Assembly (NCBI RefSeq): GCF_030704535.1
Contig: NC_081818.1
Coordinates: 25,893,001 to 25,957,000 of the forward strand
Source of the DNA: Vitis vinifera
Taxonomy: Eukaryota > Streptophyta > Magnoliopsida > Vitales > Vitaceae
Reading direction: 5' to 3'
DNA length: 64,000 nt
The translations under genes were made by a program, and so were the position numbers. The notes below the pieces were generated by a model, which saw only the letters and a program-made list of their open reading frames with translations, did no database searches and had not been told where the DNA came from. Of the stretch, positions 31,014-43,800 are shown piece by piece. Position 1 is the stretch's first letter, and each line of letters begins with the position of its first letter.

Positions 31014-34000
31014 GGTACCTGAAAAGTAGTCAACAAATAGGAATGAGCTCACAGCCCAATAAGGAACATTAATGTAGTCCATAGATCAAATATTTCAAAT
31101 TCACTTGCAAAATAGGAGACATTGTAATCAATCATTTTCATAAACCTGTGAGTTCATTTTTTTTTTTTTTTTTGCCAATACATTTAAAATTTCTAACTGT
31201 ATGCATTTATTTCTGATTCAAACATTTTCATATCAAATTCAATCAAAACATTCCAATAATTTATTTACTTTGGTCATCAAACATCAAAGAGTGCCCAGTT
31301 ACGTGGGACTTTTCAAATGGGTGGCTAGCCTCAAATTGTTCCTTTAAGGTGGACGGAACCAAACACTACTAGTACTAGTAACCTCTAACCAAAACCCCTA
31401 GAAGTTGGGGTTCAAATCAATTACATTCCCCACCAAGGAATGTAAAGGTCAACTATTATATCTCATTGATAAAGGCCAAAAGTCAACTATTATATCCCGT
31501 TGACAAGGGCCAAACAAACCAGAGTCAAATATTTATTTCATTTGTTCAAATTTACAACATATAATATCTCCACATTTCTTTGTCAAAAACAAAATATAAA
31601 ATTCTAATATAATTTTCATGCAAAACATGTTTGATTTATGCATAAAATAGAAAATAACTCAAATGTTTTCAAATAATGTATATATCTATATAAAAAAATA
31701 GTTTCAAAAAAATTTAACAACTGCATTAATTTCCCTTACCTCAAAAGAAGTCCTTAAAAACTTTAGAGAGAAAATAATCCTGAATATCTACTCTTCACCT
31801 AACAAAATATAAGAGGAATAACTATTACTATTTATCTATAATTTAACTAATATATTCTTTATTTAAATAAATTAATAAATTCCCAATTTGTTTCTAATAA
31901 CACAAAGCCCTGTCATTATTAAATAATACAGTACTCAATAGTCAAGTACCCATCAAAGTCTAACAATACGGAGTCCTGCTTCTATTAAATATTACATACC
32001 CAAGTATCCATCAAAGTCTAATAATAGAGTATGTGAAAATCCACCAACTAGATTTCAACCATGAAATCCTTATAAAAAAAAAAGTGGATGCATAGTTCCC
32101 ACACGCATGCAACCAATGCACACGCGTTTTTTTTTTTAAAACTTAAGATCTCCCAAATTCCAAAAATAAATCAAAATCTTAAATTTTCACTATTTGATAT
32201 TAAAACGAATAAAAAAAATTCAAAAAATATCTAATGTGCTTGAAATTAACTAATGAATCTAAAATAATAATTTAGGGGTTATAATTTTACCTATAGAGGT
32301 TTGTTCTTCAAACCTTGAAATTTTACCTCAACTTCACGTTCTCTGGAAACTCTCTGCGAATAGGAACGCGATTCAAAAAAGAACAAAGAGAATTTTCTAT
32401 TTATACCTAGGGTATTATTTGTAAAATTACCTTTTCACCCTCTTCCATTTTATTAAATTAATTAATTAATTAATTTAATGTCACTATTATGAATTTCCTA
32501 AATTACCCTTTAAAAAAAACTTGGGCGTTACACCACTGGTTATTCCGGATGAGAAATCTTGTGTATCTTGATCTCAGCTCCAACAATCTTCAAGGGTCAA
32601 TTTTAGAAGCATTTGCAAACAGGACTTCTCTTGAAAGAACAAGACTGATGGGTAGTCTCTGCAACTTGAAAACACTGATCCTTTCTGAGAACAATTTCAA
32701 TGGGGAAATAACTGAACTGAGTGACGTTTTTTCTGGGTGCAACAACAGTAGCTTAGAGAAGCTGGATCTGGGATTCAATGATCTGGGTGGTTTTCTTCCT
32801 AATTCACTAGGAAACATGTACAACTTGCTGTCTCTTCTGCTCCGGGAGAATTTATTTCTAGGCTCAATTCCGGATTCAATAGGAAATTTGTCTAATTTGA
32901 AAGAGCTGTACCTCTCCAATAATCAAATGAATGGGACCATTCCAGAAACTCTTGGGCAACTAACAGAGTTGGTTGCCATAGATGTCTCTGAGAATTCATG
33001 GGAAGGTGTCCTTACAGAAGCCCATTTGTCAAATCTCACAAACTTAAAGGACTTGTCCATCACTAAATATTCATTGTCTCCAGACCTAAAATTGGTTATC
33101 AATTTCAGTTCTGACTGGAGTCCTCCTTTTAAGCTCCAATACATCAAGTTGAGATCATGCCAAGTGGGTCCTAAGTTTCCAGTTTGGCTTAGAAATCAAA
33201 ATGAGCTTAACACTCTAATACTCAGGAATGCTCGAATTTCAGACACCATACCAGAGTGGTTTTGGAAGTTAGACTTGCAGTTGGTTGAACTGGACTTGGG
33301 CTATAATAAATTAAGTGGCAGAATTCCAAACTCATTAAAGTTTGCTCCCCAATCCACCGTTTATTTGAACTGGAACCATTTTAATGGTTCTCTGCCACTT
33401 TGGTCATATAACGTGAGTTCCCTATTTTTGAGTAATAATTCATTTTCTGGACCGATTCCTCGGGATATTGGGGAAAGAATGCCCATGCTGACGGAGTTAG
33501 ATCTCTCTCATAACTCTCTAAATGGCACCATTCCCTCGTCCATGGGTAAACTGAATGGTTTAATGACTCTGGACATCTCAAACAATCGTTTGTGTGGAGA
33601 AATTCCCGCATTTCCTAATCTAGTGTATTAAGTAGACTTGTCAAACAACAACTTATCTGGTAAGCTGCCAAGTTCTCTGGGTTCTCTAACGTTTCTTATA
33701 TTTTAATGCTGAGCAACAATCGTCTTTCCGGGGAACTTCCTTCTGCCTTGCGGAATTGCACAAACATCAATACTCTTGATCTAGGAGGCAACAGATTTTC
33801 AGGAAATATTCCAGAATGGATTGGACAAACAATGCCAAGGCTATTGATTCTACGTCTGCGTTCAAATTTGTTTAATGGAAGCATTCCGTTGCAATTGTGC
33901 ACTCTTTCTTCTCTTCATATATTGGATCTTGCACAAAATAATCTGTCAGGATATATTCCCTTTTGTGTGGGGAATTTGAGTGCTATGGCATCTGAAATTG

Positions 34001-34710
34001 ACTCTGAGAGATATGAGGGACAATTGATGGTGTTGACGAAAGGAAGGGAAGATCGATATAAAAGTATCCTCTATCTTGTGAATAGCATAGACCTGTCGAA
34101 CAATAGCCTATCTGGAGATGTGCCTGGAGGGCTAACAAATCTTTCAAGGTTGGGCACTTTGAACTTGTCTATGAACCATTTGACAGGAAAAATACCAGAC
34201 AACATTGGGAGCTTACAACGCTTGGAAACTCTGGACCTCTCAAGAAACCAGCTTTCTGGTCCAATTCCAGCAGGTATAGCTTCTTTGACTCTCTTGAATC
34301 ACTTGAACCTGTCCTATAACAACCTGTCAGGTAGAATTCCAACAGGCAACCAGCTGCAAACCCTGGATGACCCATCAATATACAGGGACAACCCTGCACT
34401 ATGTGGGCATCTAATAACAGCTAAGTGCCCTGGTGATGATGGAACCCCTAACCCTCCCAGTGGAGAAGGTGATGATGACGATGAAGATGGAGCTGAGGTT
34501 GAAAAGAAGTGGTTCTACATGAACATGGGAACAGGATTTGTGGTGGGGTTTTGGGGAGTTTGTGGCACCTTAGTAGTAAAGGAGTCATGGAGACATGCCT
34601 ATTTTAAGCTTGTCTATGACATCAAAGAGTGGCTGCTTCTGGTTTTCCAACTGAATGTAGCCCGTCTCCAAAGGAAACTGAATTTGGGAAGAAGCCAGCA
34701 TCGTACTTGA

Positions 34711-35938
34711 ACAAGCTTTTTACAAGTTCCTTAAATAAATGAATGCTCCTATGTAGTTTACAACCTTCTGAAATATAAAGTTCTGATTCCAAGTTTATCT
34801 AATCAGCTTCTGTCTTTTATATTCTTCTTCATATTTTTCCATCTTTTTTGTTACAAATTCACACAAACACCTATATATATTTACTCACATCTCAAAGACT
34901 CGCCAAAAATAAATAAATGAATTGATAATGTCCAATTTTCGGCATTGTTTTGTGTGTCCTATATATCATCTTTTCAACACAACTCTGAGGCAACAAGATA
35001 TGATGGAAAATTTACAAGAAAGAAAGAAGGTGCAAGTATAGATGGGCACAATTGTTCAAGCTGATCACCCAGAATCCTGAGCCATGATTTAGACTTTTTT
35101 TTGTGGCTGAATCATCGTCCTCCTCCAGTCTACGTCCTCAATTTTTCAAACAATTTGTTCAGGCCAATCAAAACTCATCATTGCTTCCAACACTGAATGA
35201 GTGGTAGCTTTTTTTGATAACGATAAATAGAAATCCACAAGATTACGAAGCACAAAGTAGTATGCAAAATACTGAACTCAATTTCTTTTGATTAAAATCA
35301 CATCCAAATGAACTCAATCTGGTCTTCTACCATTTTTTTTTACCCCACACTCTTCTCCTCTATCACTAAGATAGTTGAGTGCAAGAGGGACACTGTCCAC
35401 TACTGACTTGGGGTCAATGCTAAGGGCCACAGCCATAAGATAACTTCTCTTTTAAATATTAATTATTCAAACTTATGGTCAACTTTTACATAACTTATCT
35501 ACTGTTTTAGGGCCTAAAATTCCAAAATGAATTAAGGAAGGTACCACTAAGGTTTCTTTTCATTGTACGAGGAGAAATGAAGTCTAATAATTTGCAATGA
35601 CATTCCATTTCCTGTCTAGATTATGAGTACCCTTATGGACTAAATTATAGGATATGGAAAAAACTAGGTCTTGCTGCAATTTACGTCTTTGACTTTAAAG
35701 GCTTAAAAAGTAGGTCCTATTGGCTTCCATTACAATAAGCACTTTGATGATATTGTTATGGATGTGCTTGTAAAATTTTGATGCTTTTCTCTTTGTTTCC
35801 ATAACTCGTCCACTGATTATCCAAAATGAACCCATTTTAAGGGTATTCTTCAGATTTTCCCATCTAATGTGAGTGCCCTATATTTGACTAATAATTAGCT
35901 TTTTATAACAATTCCTCAGGACATGATCGGAGGGAAAG
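34711..35938. other. RLP 3' UTR and duplicated flank
   Basis: No gene. AATAAATGAATGCTCCTATG (34735) is the 3' UTR signal. The remainder is the second copy of the flank seen at 11700-13010, with landmarks such as ACTGACTTGGGGTCAATGCT near 35402 and TATTTGACTAATAATTAGCT at 35881. Confidence 0.7.
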
Positions 35939-36759
35939 AATCACTACTACAAAAATAATATATGATGTCACTATTTATGGTGTCGCATTTAAAATAATGA
36001 CACCATTGAACTTAAAATTTATAAAGGTGACACATCATATAAAAAATCTTCAATTAGGATAGTTAGATGATGCTAATTTCATATTTACGGTGTCATTTTT
36101 TGGAAGTGACACCATATGAAATAAAAAGTTTTAAATTTTATAACTTAATGGGCCCTTTTTAAAAATAGTGAGTAGGAACAATTTATGAAAAGTCCATTGT
36201 TTCCATATATACATTAACTAATATAAAAGATCTTATTGCTTAACCCTAACCATCGTTTTCTTCTCCTTCTTCTCACACCCATGGTCGGCAAACCCATAAT
36301 TGATATTCTTTGCTTCGTAAAATCTCCGGTAAGTCAAAATCTCTTATCTACCATCTTCATTTTTTTTATTAATGCAAAAAACTTTGTTAGTATAATTGTT
36401 TTATATCTCTTGATTTAGTATATCTATGATGTGGGTTTTGTAAATGGTGTTTTTTATTGAGTTCCAGGGAAGTAAAAACTAGGTTTAACATTCTAACATA
36501 TTTTTTGTTTCATTGCTAATAAGCCCCAAAACAAATGAAAACAAGAAAAATGAATTATTTTTAAAAATTTTGTCTAATTGAGAATGAGAGATACACTAGT
36601 TTGTAGTAATTTTTCGCATGAAATAGTATTTTATTGAAGACTTGACTATATTTGATACTTTTTTCCACCGTGCTAGGAGCTTTTTGGTGAAGTCTAACAA
36701 TAGAGATTGACATCTACTACAAGATGATACTCAATTAATCCAAAAGCACTTAAGTTATT

Positions 36760-37465
36760 TAGGGTTTTCTTCGATTAACCTAAGAAAACATTCCCACTTT
36801 CTTTGTATTGAGTCACCTAAATAGAATAGGATATTGGGTATCAGAGTCGTAAAGGGTATTATAAATATGACTTTTTTTTTTAGAGTCACCTACATGGAAT
36901 GAATTATTGGTAGGTGAACAAAATATTGAGGTGATTGTAATAGTTGAATTAGTAAATGGAAGATAAGTGTATGTTGCTTTGTTTATTCTATAAAAACAAT
37001 AATTTTAGTAGTTGAAATTTACATGCTTTGTTGTTTTATAAAAACAATAATTTTAGTATTTGAAATTTTAAAATGTGAATGAAATGCCTGAAAATATGTT
37101 TTGAAAAATAGGATAGTAATAAATGGAAAATAACTCATTTCCTAAAAATATTTTGATAAATTAAAATAATATGTGGTTAAAATATATTTTTGTTAAAGTA
37201 TTTAAAAATGAATCAAAATATTAATAATTGTTATTTTGTTTGAAAATAATTTAGGAATATAAAATAATATTGGGGATAATTTTTGAGTTTAAATTGGGTT
37301 ATAAATGGTTAATTTTTTTAGGACTGTCCTTTTTGAAAATAATCCAATGATAATTTTTTTAAATAAGAATGTTGAAAATAATTTTAAAAATAAAATTTTG
37401 TTGGTAATGATTTTTCTAAAAGTATTTTAGGCATAAATGGAAATTTCTTGTATGAAAATAAGAGA

Positions 37466-37527
<62 letters not shown>

Positions 37528-38370
37528 GACATAAAAATAGACTTCTTTGATATTTAATAAACAAGTGAATTTTTCTCTAAAAAAAGAATAAAATAAGAAT
37601 TTCTCTAGATAATAAAATAATTTATATATGAGATAGTTTTCAATAAGAAAGTTTTGAAAATAAATTTGGGATAAAATATTTTTTAGTAAGTTTTGTTTAG
37701 ATAATTCAAGAATAAAGTGGTTTATTAACTTTTCTTAAAAAATAACATTCTTCTTTCTTTTTTGAATTGATCAATTTTTTTAGAAATAAAATTGTTAGAT
37801 TCTATTTTTTGTAAATGTTTAAGAAATTCTAAAAAATTCTTTAAAAATGAAATGACCTTTCTACCACATTCCTTGTAATAAATAATTATTTTTTTTATAC
37901 ATATTGTAAAGTAAAAAAAAGTCTTTGTTTAGTTAACCTAAGAAGACATTCCTACTTTTCTTTGCGTTGAGAGTCACCTAAATGGAATAAAATATTCAAT
38001 ATCATAGGAGAGTAAAAAGTATTGTAGAAATGATTTTGTTGAGAGAGTTATCTAAATGGAATGAGATATTGGTAGGTGAATAAAATATTATGGTGATTGT
38101 AATAGTTGACTTAGTGAGTGGAGGAGAAGTGTATGCTTCTTTGTTTATTCTATAAAAACAATAATTTTAGTAGTTGAAAACGTGTATGAAATGACTGAAA
38201 ATATTTTTTGAAAAATAAGAAAATAATAAATGGATAATAGCTCATTTCCTAAAAATCTTTTGATAAATTAAAATAACTTGCAGTTAAAATATATTCTTAT
38301 GAAAGTATTTAAAAATGAACCAATATATTAATAATTGTTATTTTGTTTAAAAATAATTTAATAGTCAAAA
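36760..38370. repeat. direct duplication inside the CACTA element
   Basis: About 36765-37270 and 37915-38365 are two diverged copies of one sequence. Shared strings include GTCACCTAAAT, GATATTGGTAGGTGAA, GGTGATTGTAATAGTTGA, GTTTATTCTATAAAAACAAT and TTAATAATTGTTATTTTGTT. The copies flank the (TA)n tract. Confidence 0.75.
37470..37523. repeat. (TA)n microsatellite
   Basis: About 27 uninterrupted TA dinucleotides lie within the CACTA element. Confidence 0.9.
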
Positions 38371-39661
38371 AATAATACTGAGTTCAAATATGACTACTTT
38401 GTTATGAGATTCATTAAAGAAATAATTGTTGATTTTACAGTTATTGCATCAAAGGTTTTACTCATTTAATGAATTGTACATAATTTCATACTTTCAATTA
38501 TTGTGATATTAATGTTATTCTCATTTGATTTCAGTTTGATGACAAATAAAACATATTCTCAAGTAGAATTTGATGAAATTAGAGAAAAATAGATTACTTT
38601 TGTGTTATAACTAATCATGAATCATATTGATGTATTGTGATCATTCATGGTAAATCCCTTAGTTGTTATATGATTGAATTTTCCATTGATATTGTATAAC
38701 ATTACTTATTCTTTACGAACTATTTTTATACCAAAATGAGAAAAAGGAAAAAGAAAAAGAATACTTAGATTTGTTTATTGTTTATAGCATCACATTTTTA
38801 TTTTCAATAAGAACTCTAAAACTAATTAAACTATGAAATGCAGGTATACACTCTTGGGAGGACAATATGAAGAATAAAAAGAAAGGAGAAAGAGGCAACA
38901 AGATTTAGGTTTTTAGATATGACTCTTATGTCATACATTATAGGACATAAATGTTACTTTATTTGGAATTGAGAATTTTGGGTTTTTGGATGCAACTCTT
39001 GTGTCATTTTATGGTTAGCCGGTTTTATGCATATGAAATGCAAGTATACATGAATGTTGGGAAGCTTAATATTTCTAAATCATGTTTTAATGTGTATTCA
39101 CTTTTCTTTTTTAGTTTTGGTGGGTTTGATGTGTTTGATGTACTATCATTTTGTGAACATTTGATATACAAATATTATTGGATGATGTAATATGTTACAA
39201 ATTAATTCATAAGCATTATGAAAATATAAGTTAAATGTAATATGATTATTATATTTATGGACAATTTACACAGGTTAGTCTTATTTATTAATAAGCATTA
39301 CAAAAATCTACAAACTAATCAACAAAAAACAACCATATCTTCCATAATCATTTACAATGATGTGACACCATAAATTAAAGGTGATACATTTAACGTGACA
39401 TCATAACTCAAAGATGATGCATTTAATATGACACCTTATATATCTCATACAACTCTATATCAAATTAAGCATTACTAAAAATATATGGTGTCTCTTCTGA
39501 ATGTGTCACCATTTATCTGCTTTGGTGTCGCTTCCAAATACGTCACCAATTGATACCCTCTATGGTGTCAGTGGATAAGGTGACGCTATGTTGTAGTGAC
39601 ACCCTATGTTTATAGTGACTTATTATAAATGTCACCATATATCTTTTTCCTTGTAGTGAAT

Positions 39662-40864
39662 GCTCATCCTAGAAGACTTAGATCTCTCTTATAAAACTCT
39701 GGAAATGACACTATTGTCCATGGGTAAATTAAATTGTCTAATTACTATCTCTAACAATTATTTATCCAAAGGAACTCCTTAGTGAAGTGACAAATTCCTT
39801 ATTGGTATATATTCCATTTTATAAAGACCATTTTATATATAAAATATTTGTTATATTGAATCATTGTAATAATAGGATTCTCTGTAGAGGAAGGAAAATC
39901 ACTACAAATATCTCTTTAAATATTTTAGGTTATGAGGAAAGAGGGTTATAAGATGGAGATCTGAATTTGTAATAACCATACATGGTAAGTAGAGATGTGA
40001 GAAAGAATTGAAGATATTTGATGCCTCGGCTCGAAGTTCAAGATATAGATACAAAAAATAGGAAAATAGGAGATATTTCAAAGTTCAATAGTATCTATTT
40101 TTTTCTCTTTTTTTTCCCTAAAATATTCAATATGGTATAATGCAATTATTATCTTTCATCCATGAATATGAATGTAAGAATGGTAATTGACTAAATGATA
40201 TTAATTTTATGATTATTTTTAGATGTGTGCATAAAAGCACACTTTTTCCTTTCAATTATCTTAAGCTAAACCATTGAGTTATCTATAAGTCACAAACTTC
40301 TGACATTTTATCAATAGTTTACATTTTTTGGACGAACATATTCTTTGTTTTTTAATAGTATAGATTTATTAATTTTTGTACTTAATTTTGCTAAAAAGGT
40401 GCAAAAATAAAACTAAAACAAAACAACAAAAGAGATGAATTTCAATTAACATATTAAAATACCTTGAATTTTTAAGTTAGTAATTTAACATGCACTTTGT
40501 TGTATTTCCTTAGTGGAGTCTTTACCAAAAACAGTAGACATGAGTAGAAAAATTGGAGCTTGCTTATCTAGAAGGTGAATTTCAATTGCTAACTACTAAG
40601 ATTCATGTCCACTCTTCCAATATAAGGTCGAGTGGGCATATTATAAATAATGGTGAAGTGGTGACAAGTAGTTGCAAAGTCGTCCAACAAATTGACCAAT
40701 AAATGGTGCCCTAATTCTCAAAAACCCCAATTTAGATTACCTAGTTTGCATGTCTTTTTTGTTATGTTTTTCCAATGGGATCACATAAGTTTCGACTTTC
40801 CATCTAACCTAACTCAATAACAATGTAAGTGCGGGCGGTGAGTTTTGAGGAGAAGTGATGAGGG
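39662..40864. other. continuation of the duplicated flank; spacer
   Basis: The part to about 40130 continues the RLP flank interrupted by the CACTA element and matches 13008-13470. From about 40500 to 40864 it resembles 56270-56555 (TTTTTCCAA, ATAAGTTTCGACTTTCCAT), a further duplicated piece. No gene. Confidence 0.6.
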
Positions 40865-40869
40865 TCTAT

Positions 40870-43800
40870 TGTAGACCCTCAATTTTGTCCCTTTAGCACA
40901 TGTCTTTAAAATTCGTTTTCAATGCTCCACAATAGTTCCTTGGTGGCCCATGGCTACTCATACCACTTACCTTTTTCTGAGTCACCTCGGAGATTTTGGT
41001 TGAGGGATTATTTGATCCCTTATTGTGACCCTTGGCAGCCCTAACTTAGACTTAGGCTTTTCTTGTTTTTTTAGGATAGCTTTTAGATACACTTGGCCCA
41101 TTAGGCACTACCCTAGGCTCACTTAGTCTCACCTTAGGCCCATTTAGGCACACTAGGCCTACGAAGACTTTTATTTTATTTTATTTTATTTTATTTATTT
41201 ATTTATTTTGTTTTTAATTTTAATTTTATGATTATCATTCACTTTTTATTGGTTATCTTCCTCTTTATATTATTTTCCTTAACTTATTTATTTATTTATT
41301 ATTTTTACCATTTTTTAATTTATTTACTTATTTATCTATACATGCAATTATTTAACTTCAAAAATTTCATGTTTTTGCAAGGAAACTTACCATTGGAGTT
41401 TAAGGAAGATGGGACTCTCCTTGGAAGGTTTTGGAGGGGAATTTGAAATTGGGAAGATTGCTTTTGATTGGAGGATTTAAAAAACAGAAGAGAAGAAGAA
41501 AGGAAGGAGGAGAATTTTCCTTTTTGGAAACAAATTTAGGTCTTGAGGGGTGATATATATAGGTGAGAAAAGGAAAAGAATGGAGAGATTTTTCTTGGGG
41601 GGCAGAGCACACGGAATTTTGGAAAAAAGCAAGGGACTTCGGACGGAGATCGGGCTATCATTTAATCATCAAGAGAGGATTTTCTCTTTCACTTCAAAGG
41701 TTAGTTTTCTATATAGTACTTTTATTTAGCCTAGATTTTTTTTGGAAATTTTAGTTTTTGATTAATTCTTTGTGTTAAAGTTTATATTATTTTTTTAAAT
41801 CCCCAATTAGTTTAATTCTAATCTATCTTTTAGTTTAAGTTTGTTAATGATTTTAATTCTTAAGTTTAAATAATCATATCGAATAAAGTTTGTATTTTTA
41901 ATCCCAATTAGTTTGATTTTAACTTGTTTTTTAGTTTAAATGTATTTTGTTGATTTTAATTCTTAAGTTTAAATAATTGTATTGAATAAAGTTTATGTTT
42001 TTAATCTCAATTAGTTTGATTCCAATTCGTTTTTAGTTTAAATACATTTTATTGATCTTAATTCTTAAGTTTAAATAATCATATCGAATAAAGTTTGTAT
42101 TTTTAATCCCAATTAGTTTGATTTTAATTTGTTTTTTAGTTTAAATGTATTTTGTTGATCTTAATTCTTGACTTTAAATAATCACGTTAAATAAAGTTTA
42201 TGTTTTTAATCTCAATTAGTTTGATTCCAATTCGTTTTTAGTTTAAATACATTTTATTGATCTTAATTCTTAAGTTTAAATAATCATATCGAATAAAGTT
42301 TGTATTTTTAATCCCAATTAGTTTGATTTTAACTTGTTTTTTAGTTTAAATGTATTTTGTTGATTTTAATTCTTAAGTTTAAATAATTGTATTGAATAAA
42401 GTTTGTATTTTTAATCCCAATTAGTTTGATTTCAATTCATTTTTAATTTAAATGCATTAGTTGATCTTAATTCTTTGTTTTAAATAATCACGTTAAATAA
42501 AGCTTGTATTTTTAATCCCAATTAATTTGATTTCAATTCGTTTTTTAGTTTAAATATATTTTGTTGATCTTAATTCTTGACTTTTAATAATCACGTTAAA
42601 TAAAGTTTGTGTTTTTAATCTCAATTAGTTTGATTTCAATTCGTTTTTAGTTTAAATACATTTTGTTGATCTTAATTCTTAAGTTTAAATAATCATATCG
42701 AATAAATTTTGTATTTTTAATCCCAATTAATTTGATTTTAATTTGTTTTTAGTTTAAATGTATTTTGTTGATTTTAATTCTTTACTTTAAATAATCACGT
42801 TAAATAAAGTTTGTGTTTTTAATCTCAATTAGTTTGATTTCAATTCGTTTTTAGTTTAAATGCATTAGTTGATCTTAATTCTTAAGTTTAAATAATTATG
42901 TTAGATAAAGTTCATGTTTTTAATCCCAAAATAGTTTATTTTTAATTTATTAGTTTAAATAATCATGTTAGATAAAGTTTATATTTTTTTAATTCTAAAT
43001 TAGTTCAGTTTTAACCTATCTTTTAGTTTAAGTATATTTGTGATTTTAATTCATTAGTTTAAATAATCTTGTTAGATAAAGTTCATATTTGAAATTCCGA
43101 TTTAGTTTAGCTTTTATTTATTTTTAATTTGGATGTGTTTGTAATTGTAATTTAGTAGTTTAATTAATCTTATTAAATAAAGTTCATGTTTTTAATTACA
43201 ATTTAATTTAGTTTTAATTTGTTCTTCACTTGTATGTGTTTGTGATTTGAATACATTAGTTTAATTAATCCCGTTAGATAAAGTTTAATCTTGATTTAAT
43301 TTATTTTTTTAGTCTAGAGGCATTTATGTGTTTAGTTAATCTTATGTTAATTATGGATTGTTATTCTCAATTTATGCTCTTCTTGAATCCTTGTTGCTAA
43401 TTCTTGATGGATATTTCATTAGCTTATTTGATCTAAATATTAATAATTTATTGCTTTGATAGTTTCCTTTTTGTTCAAAGGCCATTGGAAAATCATGAAG
43501 ATTGGCCTCCACCATCACCATTATCATTTTTGTTAATTACTAAAAAAAAATTTTACTTTGAGGTTTCATTTTTGTTTTGTTGGGTATTTTATTTCTTATA
43601 TTTTATTTTTTCCAAATTAATTCCTTTTATTTTAAAATAAAATACTTTTCTCAAAAAAATCATTTTAAAAATCTATTTCAAAAACTCATTTAGAGTCCTC
43701 AGGATCAAAATCTCTTTTTTTTTTTATTATTTAAAAATAATATGCAACCATATCTTGTTCGGTTTGCGTCCTTCTCGGTTTTCAACAAAAATTTTGGTTT

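Larger units (their letters stand above)
22101..32532 (+). mobile_element. TGTCACGCC...GGGCGTTACA LTR-type element (probable solo LTR), hosting a nested element
   Basis: Starts TGTCACGCCCCAAGACC (22101) and ends TTGGGCGTTACA (32532). Flanking bases are CCATT (22096-22100) and CCACT (32533-32537); the intact paralogue has CCACT at this point, so this is a 5-bp target duplication with one later change. Without the nested element it is about 1.95 kb with no coding sequence. The copy at 48542-50488 is collinear with it, including the GTGGGACTT and TATCCCGTTGAC blocks. TG...CA ends, 5-bp duplication and absence of genes indicate a solo LTR. From memory, TGTCACxCCC-type LTR ends occur in plant Gypsy (Tekay/Del-like) elements; that lineage is unproven here. 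Confidence 0.8.
21309..34710 (+). pseudogene. EIX-type LRR receptor-like protein split by a 10.4-kb transposon nest
   Basis: This is the closest relative of the gene at 8563. Exon sequence lies at 21309-22100 and 32533-34710; the nest sits between them, in the codons for IPHW of an early LRR. The 5' part has signal peptide, LRRNT (KVALLKFKQGLTDPS, DCCKWRGVVC) and the first LRRs. A 1-base deletion near 21905 (LRHLI then stop, for LRHLNLEG) already breaks it. The 3' part runs from HWLFRMRNLVYLDL through LRRs, island, Cys cap, acidic stretch, transmembrane helix and a tail ending LNLGRSQHRT. It has a TAA at 33629-33631 where the paralogue has VSHVDL, loss of about five codons just before it, and a 1-base deletion near 33698. 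The 5' leader is conserved to TATA, where a Copia LTR begins. Several independent breaks make this a clear pseudogene. Confidence 0.93.
35942..39658. mobile_element. CACTA (En/Spm-like) transposon, non-autonomous
   Basis: Ends are CACTACTACAAAAA and, inverted, CACTACAAGGAAAAA. The 3-bp target duplication AAT lies at 35939-35941 and 39659-39661. The paralogous flank near 13005 is uninterrupted (GAATGCTCATCCTAG), giving a direct empty-site comparison. Subterminal regions carry many copies of GGTGTCAC/GTGACACC in both orientations, the usual transposase-binding arrangement of CACTA elements. No transposase is found; the interior is AT-rich with an internal direct duplication and a long (TA)n tract. 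It would need a transposase supplied in trans. Confidence 0.9.

Noticed and set aside
38951..39190. 79-residue frame inside the CACTA element as a transposase remnant
   Set aside because: No TNP2 or TNPA-like motif is visible. The sequence is AT-rich and low in complexity.
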